Assembly: GCA_019187665.1 (NCBI GenBank)
Contig: JABARH010000027.1
Location: 1 to 40,223 of the forward strand
Direction: 5' to 3'
DNA: 40,223 nucleotides
Source: Anaerolineales bacterium
GTDB taxonomy: Bacteria > Chloroflexota > Anaerolineae > Anaerolineales > Villigracilaceae
The notes under the pieces were generated by a model that searched no databases, was not told where the DNA came from, and saw only the letters and a program-made list of their open reading frames with translations. Below are positions 17,219 to 25,016 of the stretch, one piece after another (the stretch's first letter is position 1; the number at the start of each line of letters is the position of its first letter). A program made the translations under genes and the position numbers.

Positions 17219-17464
17219 ATGAATGAAAAGCGTCCAATGTCAATGTCTTCGCAGGTTCGCCCGCCGAAATACCATCACTTTCTCCTGCTGGTGTGGGAGG
17301 AGCGCGGCGCGGACGGTCAACGCTCGGCGTGGCGGTTCAGCTTGCAGGACTCGCAGAAGGAGGCGCGCGTTGGTTTCAAAGATTTGAACGAGCTTACGGC
17401 GTTTCTTGAAAAATGGATGAATGATTCATCCGAAGGCAATTCAAAAAAGGAGATGACAAAATGA
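17219..17464 (+). CDS. Small conserved-type hypothetical protein (81 residues)
   Basis: The protein contains a strand-rich block (PKYHHFLLLVWEERGADG, then SAWRFSLQDSQKEARVGFKDLNELTAFLEKWM). This resembles a family of small Chloroflexota proteins of unknown function that share a WR-SLQD-GF-L-AFLE pattern. No membrane segment or signal is seen. The start is uncertain: ATG 17219 has no good ribosome site, and an in-frame TTG lies two codons earlier. Its stop overlaps the ATG of the BphX-like gene by four bases (ATGA), so the two are translationally coupled. Confidence 0.65.
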   Translation: MNEKRPMSMSSQVRPPKYHHFLLLVWEERGADGQRSAWRFSLQDSQKEARVGFKDLNELTAFLEKWMNDSSEGNSKKEMTK

Positions 17465-17871
17465 ACAAACTGAAGTGGTGGTTTCGGATCGTTGGGGCGT
17501 TTTATCTGCTCCTGACTTCGATGAATGTGTACTTCCTGTTTTTCGGCGGCATTCAAATGCTTGCCGATACCCTGCCAGCGCCCATGAATGCGGATCCGCT
17601 TGCGGGTCAGGCGTTTGCCGACGCGTGGCTGGTGTTCGTGTTTGAACTCGGCGTTCTTGGCGTTATGTCGCTGGTCGCGGCGCGCGATCCCGCTCAAAAT
17701 CGAATCATGGCATGGGTCATAATTTTGGCGGAAATCTTTCGCGGAATTGTGGCAGACGCCATTTGGATTGCGCGAGGGTATGACGCTGGCAGTTATATCG
17801 GCTTCATCGTAGTCCATTTGATCCTTGTTCTCACGGGTTTCGTCTTCCTGCGGCAGACGAAAGCGGAGTAA
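17461..17871 (+). CDS. BphX-like membrane protein
   Basis: The 136-residue protein has four predicted helices (about 6-28, 55-75, 84-102 and 112-130). The N-terminus LKWWFRIVGAFYLLLTSMN matches the opening of BphX-family proteins, whose function is not established. The preceding gene ends in AAAGGAGATGACAAA, which supplies the ribosome site. It heads a run of small membrane proteins (17461-19726) that may be one transcript. Confidence 0.75.
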   Translation: MNKLKWWFRIVGAFYLLLTSMNVYFLFFGGIQMLADTLPAPMNADPLAGQAFADAWLVFVFELGVLGVMSLVAARDPAQNRIMAWVIILAEIFRGIVADAIWIARGYDAGSYIGFIVVHLILVLTGFVFLRQTKAE

Positions 17872-17904
17872 TGTAGTTTCCACATTAGTCAAAGGGAATA
17901 TTCC

Positions 17905-18399
17905 ATGCTTTATCAACTCGTTGTCTTCCTGCACGTCGTTTCGGTGCTCGGATACCTGCTCGCGCACGGGGTCTCGGCATCAGTTTCCTATGCCATCAAG
18001 AAGGAGCGCGACGTCAACCGCATCCGCGCCCTGCTTGATCTTTCGGAGAAATCTTATCCTGCGATGTTTTTGACACTGCTTGCCATCGTCGTGTTCGGAC
18101 TTGCCGCCGCGTTTCTCAACATGGTTTGGTGGCGCACAGGCTGGATCTGGCTCTCGATCGTCGTTCTGGTCGCGATCATTGTGTTGATGGCAGTCTATGG
18201 CGCGACGCCCTTCGGCGAGATCAGAAAAGCCGTGGGGATTCCGTACAGGGTCAAGGGCAAGCCCTTCCCTGCGGAGTCAGCCAGAAGCGATGATGAGATT
18301 TATTCCGTGACGGCGAAGGTGAATCCAACACTATTGCTCGTCATCGGCTACGGCGGATTCGCCGTGATCGCGTGGTTGATGATTGGCAAGCCGTTTTAG
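17905..18399 (+). CDS. DUF2269-like integral membrane protein
   Basis: The 164-residue protein has four hydrophobic segments. The first (MLYQLVVFLHVVSVLGYLLAHG) carries the LHVVSV pattern of DUF2269/CopD-like membrane proteins. The middle pair includes FLNMVWWRTGWIWLSIVVLV, and a final helix ends at the C-terminus (LLVIGYGGFAVIAWLMIG). A charged loop (KKERDVNRIRALLDLSEKSYP) lies between helices one and two. The ribosome site AAAGGGAA precedes the ATG. No function can be assigned with confidence. Confidence 0.7.
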   Translation: MLYQLVVFLHVVSVLGYLLAHGVSASVSYAIKKERDVNRIRALLDLSEKSYPAMFLTLLAIVVFGLAAAFLNMVWWRTGWIWLSIVVLVAIIVLMAVYGATPFGEIRKAVGIPYRVKGKPFPAESARSDDEIYSVTAKVNPTLLLVIGYGGFAVIAWLMIGKPF

Positions 18400-18409
18400 C
18401 GCGGAATTC

Positions 18410-18481
18410 GGCGGGGGATGAATCCCCGCCTCAGTACGTGAAAGTCCGCTTCAGCGGACTCAACCATCAGCCCGAAGGGCT
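18410..18481. repeat. Cluster of three short palindromes, second REP-like family
   Basis: GGCGGGG..CCCCGCC (18410-18430), AGTCCGCTTCAGCGGACT (18443-18460, 8-bp stems) and AGCCCGAAGGGCT (18469-18481) follow one another in the gap after the DUF2269-like gene. Their sequences differ from the GTAC/CGCAA family, so this is a separate class of intergenic palindrome. Confidence 0.75.
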
Positions 18482-18557
18482 TCCATGAACTGAGCAGGCG
18501 GCTCTGCGAAGCGCCCTGTGGGTCAGCCCCGCTCACCCAGGCGAAAGGAGAAACCCA

Positions 18558-19121
18558 ATGAACACAACCCCATATCGTCTCGCGGGCTGGTCTGCCATCC
18601 TGAGCGCGATTGCCACCCTCGTCGGCGCAGTGACGCTGGTCATCTTTTTCAGCGTCGGCGATCCGTACGGAAAAATCAATGATGTTTCCAGCGTCATCAT
18701 CGGGCTGACAGCGATCGTGATTCTCTTTACGCTGTATCAAAGCCATCGCTCGTCCGCGCCGATAGTCAGCCTCATCGCATTCGCGGTCGGCGCGGTCGCC
18801 ATGCTGGTAGGGGCTGTGCTTCAGATGCTCCTTGTCATCACAGGCACGAATTTTGGAGACATTGTCACTTTCGTATTTGGCGTCTACGGCGCATCACTCT
18901 TGACCTTTGGCTGGCTCGCCGCTTCAAGCGGAATCCTGCCTCGCGCCCTCGCATGGACGGGAATCGCCGCTGGTCTCGGCTACGTTTTGGTGACAACAGG
19001 TTTCATCCTCGGCGGACCGAACGGCATGCTGACCTACATCGGCGGCGCGCTCTCCGTCATCGCTTATCCCGTTTGGGGATTTTGGCTTGGGCGCATCTGG
19101 CTGAAAAGCGCAAACGGATAA
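18558..19121 (+). CDS. Six-helix membrane protein of unknown function
   Basis: The 187-residue protein is almost wholly hydrophobic, with about six transmembrane segments and Gly/Ala-rich helices (LAGWSAILSAIATLVGAVTLVIFF; VSLIAFAVGAVAMLVGAVLQML; IAAGLGYVLVTTGFILGG). The layout resembles DUF4386-type membrane proteins, but I do not see a diagnostic motif. AAAGGAG lies 7 bases before the ATG. The next gene starts two bases after its stop, so the pair is co-translated. Confidence 0.75.
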   Translation: MNTTPYRLAGWSAILSAIATLVGAVTLVIFFSVGDPYGKINDVSSVIIGLTAIVILFTLYQSHRSSAPIVSLIAFAVGAVAMLVGAVLQMLLVITGTNFGDIVTFVFGVYGASLLTFGWLAASSGILPRALAWTGIAAGLGYVLVTTGFILGGPNGMLTYIGGALSVIAYPVWGFWLGRIWLKSANG

Positions 19122-19123
19122 TC

Positions 19124-19726
19124 ATGTTTACAGTCTACTACACTCTCATCGGCATCGTCGCCTTCTTCATTGCCGCGCTCGTCCTCGGCGCGTGGCTGCG
19201 CGGTCACCGCACACAAGAGAACGCCGAGCGTTCCAGCCGCGTTGTGCACTTCTTCTTTTTCGTGGGACTGGTCGCGCCGCCGCTTGTCGCCATCGTCTAC
19301 CCAGGTCTCACCCGCTTCGACGCGCTCCTCGGTCTGCCTTCGCTTCCGTTCAAGCCGTTTTGCATCGCGCTCGCAATCATCCTTGCGATTCCAGGTCTGT
19401 ACTTTCTGGCGGTCACCAACAAACTTCTCCGTTCGCTCGGAAGCGGAACCAACGCCTTTATCCTCACCAAAAAAATTGTGGATGACGACATCTACAAGCG
19501 GACTCGCAACCCGATGTCGCTCGGATTCTATCTGACCGCGCTTGCTCTCGCCTTCGCTTCCTCCTCGACCTTCGTCCTGCTTGCCGCTTCGTTGGGCTTG
19601 ATCCCCGCCCATGCCTTTTTCCTCAAATACTTCGAAGAAGTCGAACTCGAACTGCGCTTCGGCGAATCGTATCTGGAATACAAGAAGTCCGTGCCGTTTC
19701 TGATTCCACGATTTACAAAAGGATAA
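19124..19726 (+). CDS. Isoprenylcysteine carboxyl methyltransferase-like membrane enzyme
   Basis: The 200-residue protein has about four N-terminal and central helices. The C-terminal ICMT/PEMT signature reads YKRTRNPMSLGFYL, then a re-entrant helix pair, then EEVELELRFGESYLEYKKSVPFLIP. The RNPM and E-x2-L-x2-R-x-G-x2-Y elements form the SAM site in this family of membrane methyltransferases. The natural substrate in bacteria is usually unknown. The ATG at 19124 is two bases after the preceding stop. A longer upstream frame is open but overlaps the previous gene and is not used. Confidence 0.82.
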   Translation: MFTVYYTLIGIVAFFIAALVLGAWLRGHRTQENAERSSRVVHFFFFVGLVAPPLVAIVYPGLTRFDALLGLPSLPFKPFCIALAIILAIPGLYFLAVTNKLLRSLGSGTNAFILTKKIVDDDIYKRTRNPMSLGFYLTALALAFASSSTFVLLAASLGLIPAHAFFLKYFEEVELELRFGESYLEYKKSVPFLIPRFTKG

Positions 19727-19729
19727 CCC

Positions 19730-20125
19730 ATGCCCAACCATCCCATCCTTCAATTGCGCGTCGCCATCACCGCCAGCGACTATGAGCGACTTGTTAAATT
19801 CTATTGCGACGGACTCGGTCTCGAACCCGCCGCCATCTGGAACAACGACGGCGGACGTGCGCTCATGCTCGAAATGGGTCAAGCCACGCTCGAACTGTTC
19901 GATGAGCGTCAGGCGGAAGTCATTGACCAACTGGAAGCGGGGAAACGCGTCAGTGGGCAGATTCGGTTTGCGGTGCAGGTGCCAGACCTCCCGTCCGCGA
20001 TGAAGCGAGCGTTCGATAACGGCGCGACCCTCATCCATCCGCCCGTCGAGACTCCCTGGGGCGATCTCAACGTTCGCATCCAGGACCCCGAGGGATTGCA
20101 GGTTACGTTGTTCCAGTCGAAGTAG
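19730..20125 (+). CDS. VOC-superfamily (glyoxalase/bleomycin-resistance fold) protein
   Basis: The 131-residue protein has two beta-alpha-beta-beta-beta modules. LQLRVAITASDYERLVKFYCDGLGLEP and a first metal-ligand region are followed by QIRFAVQVPDLPSAMKRAFDNGATLIHPP and NVRIQDPEGLQVTLFQSK. The end motif D-P-E-G is typical of VOC dioxygenase/glyoxalase relatives. The substrate is unknown. The gene starts three bases after the methyltransferase stop with AAAGGATAACCC ahead of it, so it is part of the same operon. Its TAG stop is the first part of a REP element beginning GTACCGC. Confidence 0.85.
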   Translation: MPNHPILQLRVAITASDYERLVKFYCDGLGLEPAAIWNNDGGRALMLEMGQATLELFDERQAEVIDQLEAGKRVSGQIRFAVQVPDLPSAMKRAFDNGATLIHPPVETPWGDLNVRIQDPEGLQVTLFQSK

Positions 20126-20178
20126 TACCGCAAGATTTATCTTGCGCATCCTCGAACGCAAAATAAATTTTGCGGTAC
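20125..20178. repeat. REP/BIME-like double hairpin, copy 4
   Basis: CGCAAGATTTATCTTGCG and CGCAAAATAAATTTTGCG are enclosed by GTAC on both ends, giving an overall inverted structure (GTACCGCAA ... TTGCGGTAC) of 54 bases. It fills the gap between the VOC and SRPBCC genes. Confidence 0.9.
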
Positions 20179-20201
20179 AAAAAAAACAAAGGAGAAACCT
20201 C

Positions 20202-20630
20202 ATGAAACTCGAAAAATCAGTCCACATCAACTGCGCGCCCGAGAAAGCCTTTGCCTTCGCCACCGACTTCGCCAACGCCCCGAAATGGATGGTCGGATTC
20301 ATCGAAGCCAAAATCCTGACCGAAGGCGCGCCGCGCGTCGGCACGCAGTACGTGTTCGTGTCGAAGTTCCTCGGTCAAAAGATGGAGATGAAGTCGGAGA
20401 TTGTTGTCTGGGATCCGCCCGCGCGCTACGAATACAAAACGGTGGACGCGCCCATCTCCATGCACGGCGGGTTTGCCTTCGTCGCAGAGGATGGCGGCAC
20501 ATTGGTCACCATGCAGGGCGAAGGCGAACTGGGCGGCGTCTTCAAACTGGCGGAAGGCATGATGAAAAGCCAGATGGACAAGCAAATGGACGATACCATG
20601 CAGGGCTTGAAGAAGGCGCTGGAAAGTTAA
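20202..20630 (+). CDS. SRPBCC (START-like) family protein
   Basis: The 142-residue protein has the SRPBCC helix-grip pattern. MKLEKSVHINCAPEKAFAFATDFANAPKWM is the first strand and helix, and the strands VVWDPPARYEYKTVDAPISMHGGFAFV line the cavity. A C-terminal amphipathic helix (MMKSQMDKQMDDTMQGLKKAL) follows. Such proteins bind hydrophobic ligands or act as polyketide cyclases; no ligand can be named. AAAGGAGAAACC precedes the ATG at 20202. REP arrays stand on both sides (20125-20178 and 20635-20767). Confidence 0.85.
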   Translation: MKLEKSVHINCAPEKAFAFATDFANAPKWMVGFIEAKILTEGAPRVGTQYVFVSKFLGQKMEMKSEIVVWDPPARYEYKTVDAPISMHGGFAFVAEDGGTLVTMQGEGELGGVFKLAEGMMKSQMDKQMDDTMQGLKKALES

Positions 20631-20634
20631 TCCG

Positions 20635-20767
20635 CAGCGCAAACTGGAGTTTGCAGACAGAACAGCGCAAATTGAAGTTTGCAGTACAAAACAGCGCAAA
20701 CTGAAGTTTGCAGTACAAAACAGCGCAAACTGAAGTTTGCAGTACAAAACCATACCGAAGTTTGCGG
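20635..20767. repeat. Tandem REP array, 29-base units
   Basis: Four units of 28-29 bases (starting 20635, 20663, 20692 and 20721), each with CGCAAACTGAAGTTTGCA or a variant followed by GTACAAAACA, are followed by a partial fifth (ACCGAAGTTTGCGGAAC). The last units are nearly identical, pointing to recent expansion. The array lies in the 5' region of the cytochrome gene. Confidence 0.95.
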
Positions 20768-20796
20768 AACGGAAATTTGATAAAGGAGAGTATGAA

Positions 20797-21702
20797 GTGA
20801 AAAAAGTTTTGAAATGGATCGGGATCGTGCTTGGTTCGTTGATCGGATTGATCTTGCTTGCGGGCATTGTAATGGTTATGATCGGCAATAGCCGCCTGAA
20901 TAAGACGTACGACTTCCCGCCGTCGAATATCACAATTCCTACGGACGCGGCGAGCATCGAACGCGGCAAACATCGGGTTGAGGCATTATGCCAGGGATGT
21001 CATGGACCCGACCTTGGCGGCATCAATCAGTGGTTCAATGCCGGTCCGATTGGGACGGTGGATTCGACTAACCTTACATCGGGCGAGGGCGGGTTCGCGA
21101 GCGAAGCAACATCGGATGAAGATTTTGTGCGAGCCATTCGCCATGGGATAGGACTGGACGGCAAGCCGATCTTCATGCCGGCCGTTGAATCCACCTCTTA
21201 TTTGAGCGATGAAGACCTCGGCGCGATCATCGCCTATGTCAAGTCTGTCCCGCCGGTGGATCATGTGACAAACGGACATAACTTCACGCCGCTGGCGAAA
21301 ATCCTTTTTGTGCTGGGACAACTTCCCAACATGCCGGCGGAGACAGTGAGTCATGAAATCCATGTAACGGCGCCCGAGGCGGGAGCGACTATGGAGTACG
21401 GCGAATACATGGTCAACACTAACGATTGCCGCGCTTGTCACGGACCAGATTTAAACGGCGGTCCGTTCCCTGACCCGACCATCACGAAGATCTCTCCGAA
21501 TCTGACACCCGGCGGCGAGTTATCTGCCTGGACAGAAGAAGAGTTCATCACGGCGATTCGCACAGGCGTCATGCCAAGCGGATACAAACTCGATAACGAG
21601 TTCATGCCGTGGGAGACTTTCCGCAATTACACCGACGACGAGTTGAAAGCGATTTGGTTATACTTGCAATCGTTGCCTGCCCTGCCGCAATGGACGAAAT
21701 GA
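20797..21702 (+). CDS. Membrane-anchored dihaem cytochrome c
   Basis: The 301-residue protein has an N-terminal anchor (KVLKWIGIVLGSLIGLILLAGIVMVM) and two cytochrome c domains. Haem-binding CQGCH lies at 65-69 and CRACH at 211-215. Each domain has a later Met candidate ligand (GKPIFMPAVES; MPSGYKLDNEFMPW). It is exported and probably carries electrons on the outer face of the membrane. The GTG at 20797 is chosen because AAAGGAGAG lies 6 bases upstream, and because upstream codons are formed from REP sequence. An ATG a few bases earlier is out of frame. The family resembles alcohol- or sorbosone-dehydrogenase cytochrome subunits, though no dehydrogenase is adjacent. Confidence 0.9.
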   Translation: MKKVLKWIGIVLGSLIGLILLAGIVMVMIGNSRLNKTYDFPPSNITIPTDAASIERGKHRVEALCQGCHGPDLGGINQWFNAGPIGTVDSTNLTSGEGGFASEATSDEDFVRAIRHGIGLDGKPIFMPAVESTSYLSDEDLGAIIAYVKSVPPVDHVTNGHNFTPLAKILFVLGQLPNMPAETVSHEIHVTAPEAGATMEYGEYMVNTNDCRACHGPDLNGGPFPDPTITKISPNLTPGGELSAWTEEEFITAIRTGVMPSGYKLDNEFMPWETFRNYTDDELKAIWLYLQSLPALPQWTK

Positions 21703-21815
21703 TCGGCGCGTTCCATCGTCGGAAGCGTATTTGACCGCCGCGCCGTAGTGTGACGCGGTTAAAATAAATCCGCGCTCGCGAAGGGCGCGGATCACAATCA
21801 GTTCAAGGAGAAAAA

Positions 21816-22220
21816 ATGAATACACTCAAGACCCGTTTGTCGCTTGCCCTGCTCGTGCTTGTCCTGGCCTCGCTGGCCTGCGGCGGAAGTTTCAGCACCG
21901 CCAACATTGCCAACGCATACACCACCGCCAACCCAGACGGCGGCTCGCCTACGACTGTCTTCTCGCAGGATCAGACCTTCTACCTCATCGTTGAACAGGC
22001 GAACGCTCCCGACGACACGAGTTTGAAAGCCGTGTGGACGGCGGTGGATATCGAAGGCGCCGATCCCAACACGCTCATTGACGAAGTCGCCTTCACCGGC
22101 GGCGACTCGGTGGTGACCTTCAACCTCTCCAACAACGGTCCCTGGCCGCTCGGCCGCTACAAAGTGGACCTCTACATGAACGACACGCTGGATCGCACGA
22201 TCGAATTCGAAGTGCGTTGA
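21816..22220 (+). CDS. Small secreted lipoprotein of unknown function
   Basis: The 134-residue protein opens with a signal peptide (MNTLKTRLSLALLVLVLASLAC) whose SLACGG end is a lipobox-like site (Cys22), slightly off consensus. The mature part is a single beta-rich domain (FYLIVEQANAPDDTSLKAVW, then VVTFNLSNNGPWPLGRYKVDLYMND), resembling Ig-like or carbohydrate-binding folds. AAGGAG precedes the ATG. A GC-rich hairpin (ATCCGCGC / GCGCGGAT) lies in the leader just before it. A strong terminator follows, so it is probably transcribed alone. Confidence 0.8.
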   Translation: MNTLKTRLSLALLVLVLASLACGGSFSTANIANAYTTANPDGGSPTTVFSQDQTFYLIVEQANAPDDTSLKAVWTAVDIEGADPNTLIDEVAFTGGDSVVTFNLSNNGPWPLGRYKVDLYMNDTLDRTIEFEVR

Positions 22221-22238
22221 TTCGCTGTCCCGATGCAG

Positions 22239-22280
22239 ACATCCTCCCGAGTTGATTTTTTCGGGAGGATGTTTTTTTTC
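22239..22280 (+). terminator. Terminator after the lipoprotein gene
   Basis: CATCCTCCCGA (22240-22250) pairs with TCGGGAGGATG (22261-22271), with a 10-base loop, followed by eight T residues. Confidence 0.93.
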
Positions 22281-22312
22281 TGAGCCACACATTCTGATCG
22301 GCATATCCGGGG

Positions 22313-22406
22313 TTAACTCACTCTACAAAATATCGCAAGATTCGCCTTGCCCCTGGCGGCAACTTGAAAGTTGCGGTACTGAGACCGGGTCGCACCGGTG
22401 AGTTAA
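22313..22406. repeat. REP/BIME-like element with outer inverted repeat, copy 6
   Basis: CGCAAGATTCGCCTTGC and GCAACTTGAAAGTTGC, then GGTACTGAGAC, lie inside outer arms TTAACTCAC (22313-22321) and GTGAGTTAA (22398-22406). The core aligns with the reverse complement of the element at 419-488. The outer arms are partly shared with the copy at 27450-27522. Confidence 0.75.
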
Positions 22407-22438
22407 AAAAAACTTCCCCCCACATGGGGGGGAAGTCT
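22403..22438 (-). terminator. Terminator of the LysM protein gene
   Basis: On the minus strand ACTTCCCCCC and GGGGGGAAGT pair around a short loop, and a run of seven or more T residues follows. It lies about 16 bases after the LysM gene stop. Confidence 0.9.
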
Positions 22439-22454
22439 GGAAAGTCGGAACATG

Positions 22455-23630
22455 TTATTGGGCGGGCGTAGCGGGCGCCACAACCCCGACCCAGGTGAAG
22501 ACGCGTTTGTCGCTCGCTGCACCGGCCGGAGTCCAGATGGGCTGGCCCTGATCATCCACGCCGGTTTGGCGGACGGGAATCACCCACCAGCGCATAACGT
22601 GCGCGACTGAGTCGTTCGGACGGAACGAGGTCGGAATGAGATACTTGGTGTCGGTCACATAGTCCACGATGCGGCGGCCATTATCGGCGGTCACATCTTC
22701 GATGATGATCTGGAAGGCTTCACCATCGCGCAGGGTGCCGAACGAAGCCCATTGCAGGGTGATGGAATCGTGCGCCAGGGTGAACGCCGCGCCGTCAATG
22801 GGCAGGAGCAGGTTCGGGGCGGGATAGGGAGGCGGGACGGTTGGAGTGGGGGTCGGTCCGGCGGTTGGAGCGCGCGCGCAAAGCGGAATCAGTAACGTCT
22901 GACCGAGCAGAACATTGTCTGTGGGCAGTTTGTTGAATTCGCGGATCGCGCCCATCGAAACGTTATAGTTGGCGGCGATGCTGGAAAGCGTATCGTTCTC
23001 CTGCACGGTGTAACTGGCTGTCTGGCAGGCTTGTTGAGTCTGCTGGGCGGGTTCGAGCGTATTGGTGGGAAGCGGCAACGGCGTGGGTGTTGGGAACGGG
23101 ACTTTGATAACCTGCCCGATGCGCAATGTGGTACATGCCGCATCCAGGTTATTCAAGATGATCAGGCTCTGCACCGACACGCCAAATGTGAACGCGATTC
23201 CGCCGCACGTGTCGCCGGATGCAACGGTGTAATCGAACGGCGGTTGCGGAGTCAATGTTGGAGACGGAGTGACCGTGAAAATTTCCGTCGCAGTCGGTGT
23301 GACGGTGGGACTCGCGGTCTCTGTGGGAATCGCGGTCGGGTCCACCACGCGGCTGGTTGCTCGTAGTGCGCCGTAGATCAGCCCTCCGCCGATCAACAGA
23401 ATCACAACCAGCGCGCCCAACGCGGCGGGCAGGCTGAGCCGGATCTCGGGCATGCGGCTGGCTTGCAACGGCGCGGATGAGGCGGTGGTTGCCTTCTCCG
23501 TTTTCTTCGGCGCCGGCGCAGCAGACTTGGTCAATTCTGTGCCGCATACCAAACAGCGCGTGGCGTTTTCACTTAAACGCGTTCCGCAGGTCGGGCAAAT
23601 TTTTGTTTTCTTGTCGGTTTCTGGGCTCAT
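22455..23630 (-). CDS. Zinc-ribbon, single-TM, double-LysM protein
   Basis: The protein has 391 residues. A cytoplasmic zinc ribbon (CPTCG...CLVCG) precedes a linker, one transmembrane helix (LGALVVILLIGGGLIYGAL) and a Thr/Pro-rich stalk. Two LysM domains follow (YTVASGDTCGGIAFTFGVSVQSLIILN and YTVQENDTLSSIAANYNVSMGAIREFN), then an outer Ig-like region ending WVGVV. LysM binds N-acetylglucosamine-containing polymers, so it may tie the membrane to the wall. The architecture is common in Chloroflexota. ATG 23630 is preferred over an upstream TTG, because TATAAT lies 10 bases ahead and within the longer reading. No ribosome site is seen, so a leaderless message is possible. Confidence 0.88.
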   Translation of the reverse strand: MSPETDKKTKICPTCGTRLSENATRCLVCGTELTKSAAPAPKKTEKATTASSAPLQASRMPEIRLSLPAALGALVVILLIGGGLIYGALRATSRVVDPTAIPTETASPTVTPTATEIFTVTPSPTLTPQPPFDYTVASGDTCGGIAFTFGVSVQSLIILNNLDAACTTLRIGQVIKVPFPTPTPLPLPTNTLEPAQQTQQACQTASYTVQENDTLSSIAANYNVSMGAIREFNKLPTDNVLLGQTLLIPLCARAPTAGPTPTPTVPPPYPAPNLLLPIDGAAFTLAHDSITLQWASFGTLRDGEAFQIIIEDVTADNGRRIVDYVTDTKYLIPTSFRPNDSVAHVMRWWVIPVRQTGVDDQGQPIWTPAGAASDKRVFTWVGVVAPATPAQ

Positions 23631-23640
23631 ACGGGTCGGG

Positions 23641-23646
23641 ATTATA
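23641..23646 (-). promoter_or_regulatory. -10 box for the LysM protein gene
   Basis: A perfect TATAAT on the minus strand, preceded by GG, ends 10 bases before the ATG at 23630. The predicted transcription start is only about 4 bases from the start codon. The -35 match (TTAAAA at 19 bases) is weak. Confidence 0.55.
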
Positions 23647-23678
23647 CCATCCAAAAATTAGGGGGTTTTAAGGCGCAT

Positions 23679-25016
23679 CTATCTGCTGGTTGCCTCGCCC
23701 GTGGTCACAATCGGCTTGCCGGGCAAGGTTGTCACCAGCACTTTGTCCACGCGGCGCGCGTCCATGTCCATGATCTCGAAGCGCAAGCCGTTCCACTCGA
23801 AGCGATCGGCAGATTGCGGGATACGTCCGAGAGAGAACATGACGAATCCGCCGAGTGTTTCGTAATTTTCCTCCTCAGGCAAATCGCGCAGGTTGAAAAT
23901 TTCCTTGAAATCATCCACAGGCAACATGCCATCCAGCAACCACGAGCCGTCCTGACGCTGTGTGGCTTGCGGTTCATCTGAGCCAATGCCCTCGACAATT
24001 TCAGAGAGGATGTCGTTGAGCGTGATCAGTCCCTGCACCGCGCCAAACTCATCCACCACCAGCATCAACTCCGCTTTGCCGCCTTTGAACATTTCGAGGG
24101 CTTGCGAGGCTTGCGCTGTTTCGGGAATGTAAATGGCGGGGTGCAGGCTGTTTTTCAAGTTTAACTTTTCTCCAGCCATGGCTGTCAACAAAAGATCGCG
24201 GGCGCGCACGACTCCCACCACATTGTCCAGCGTCTCGTCACGGACGGGGAAGCGCGAGTAGGGGCTGGCGACGATCTTCTGGCGGATCTCCTCCAGCGAG
24301 TCTTTGATGTCCAGCCAGACGATCTCGGTGCGCGGCGTCATCACCGAATAGACGCGCTGGTCGCCGATGCTGAACACGCCCTCGATCATGTCCTGCTCCG
24401 ATTCTTCAAAGACGCCCGCCTGCGTGCCTTGATCGAGTAGCACTTGCAATTCCTCCTCCGTCACCGGCGGTTCGACAGAATGACGGATTCCGAACAGGCG
24501 CAAAATGGTCTCGGTGGAAAAACTCAACAAGTGGATAAATGGCTTAAATAGGCGCGCAAAAAACAGCATCGGTCCGGCGACCGCGCTCGAAATTTTTTCC
24601 GGGGCGTTCATCGCCAGCCGTTTCGGAACCAATTCGCCCAGCACCAGTGACAGGTATGTGACGGGCAGGACGCCGACCACAATGCTGATCACAACGCTGT
24701 ACGGTTCCAGCGCCGGATAATGCTCAAGTTGCGCGTTGATCCACACGCCCAGTGTGGCGCCGGTCAACGCGCCGATGATCAAATCAATGGAGGTGATTCC
24801 GATCTGGATCACGGACAGAAACTGGTTCGGATTCGCGGTCAACTTAAGGACGGTCTCTGCGCGCTGATCCCCCTCGTTGCTTTGGTGATGCAGGCGCGCC
24901 TTGCGCGCCGAGAGCAGGGCGGTCTCTGCCATTGCCAGAATTCCATTCAGCAAGATCAAAATGGCAATGGCGATCAGCCCGGCGCTAAAGTCGGTCTCTA
25001 AAGGAATCTCAGACAT
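23679..25016 (-). CDS. CNNM/CorC-type (hemolysin-family) membrane protein with CBS pair
   Basis: The 445-residue protein has the DUF21/CNNM transmembrane domain (residues 1-200; three to four helices with NGILAMAETALLSARKARL). A CBS pair follows (VYSVMTPRTEIVWLDI...GVVRARDLLL and GLITLNDILSEIVEGI), then the CorC_HlyC C-terminal domain (GSWLLDGMLPVDDFKEIFNL). The family takes part in divalent-cation (magnesium or cobalt) homeostasis. Many members are annotated as hemolysins without direct evidence. The ATG at 25016 lies within the last codons of the small upstream gene (8-base overlap), so the two are translationally coupled. Confidence 0.92.
   Translation of the reverse strand: MSEIPLETDFSAGLIAIAILILLNGILAMAETALLSARKARLHHQSNEGDQRAETVLKLTANPNQFLSVIQIGITSIDLIIGALTGATLGVWINAQLEHYPALEPYSVVISIVVGVLPVTYLSLVLGELVPKRLAMNAPEKISSAVAGPMLFFARLFKPFIHLLSFSTETILRLFGIRHSVEPPVTEEELQVLLDQGTQAGVFEESEQDMIEGVFSIGDQRVYSVMTPRTEIVWLDIKDSLEEIRQKIVASPYSRFPVRDETLDNVVGVVRARDLLLTAMAGEKLNLKNSLHPAIYIPETAQASQALEMFKGGKAELMLVVDEFGAVQGLITLNDILSEIVEGIGSDEPQATQRQDGSWLLDGMLPVDDFKEIFNLRDLPEEENYETLGGFVMFSLGRIPQSADRFEWNGLRFEIMDMDARRVDKVLVTTLPGKPIVTTGEATSR

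Noticed and set aside
20635..20767. CRISPR-like array of 29-base units
   Set aside because: The whole unit, including the part between palindromes, is repeated, so there are no unique spacers. It is a REP array.
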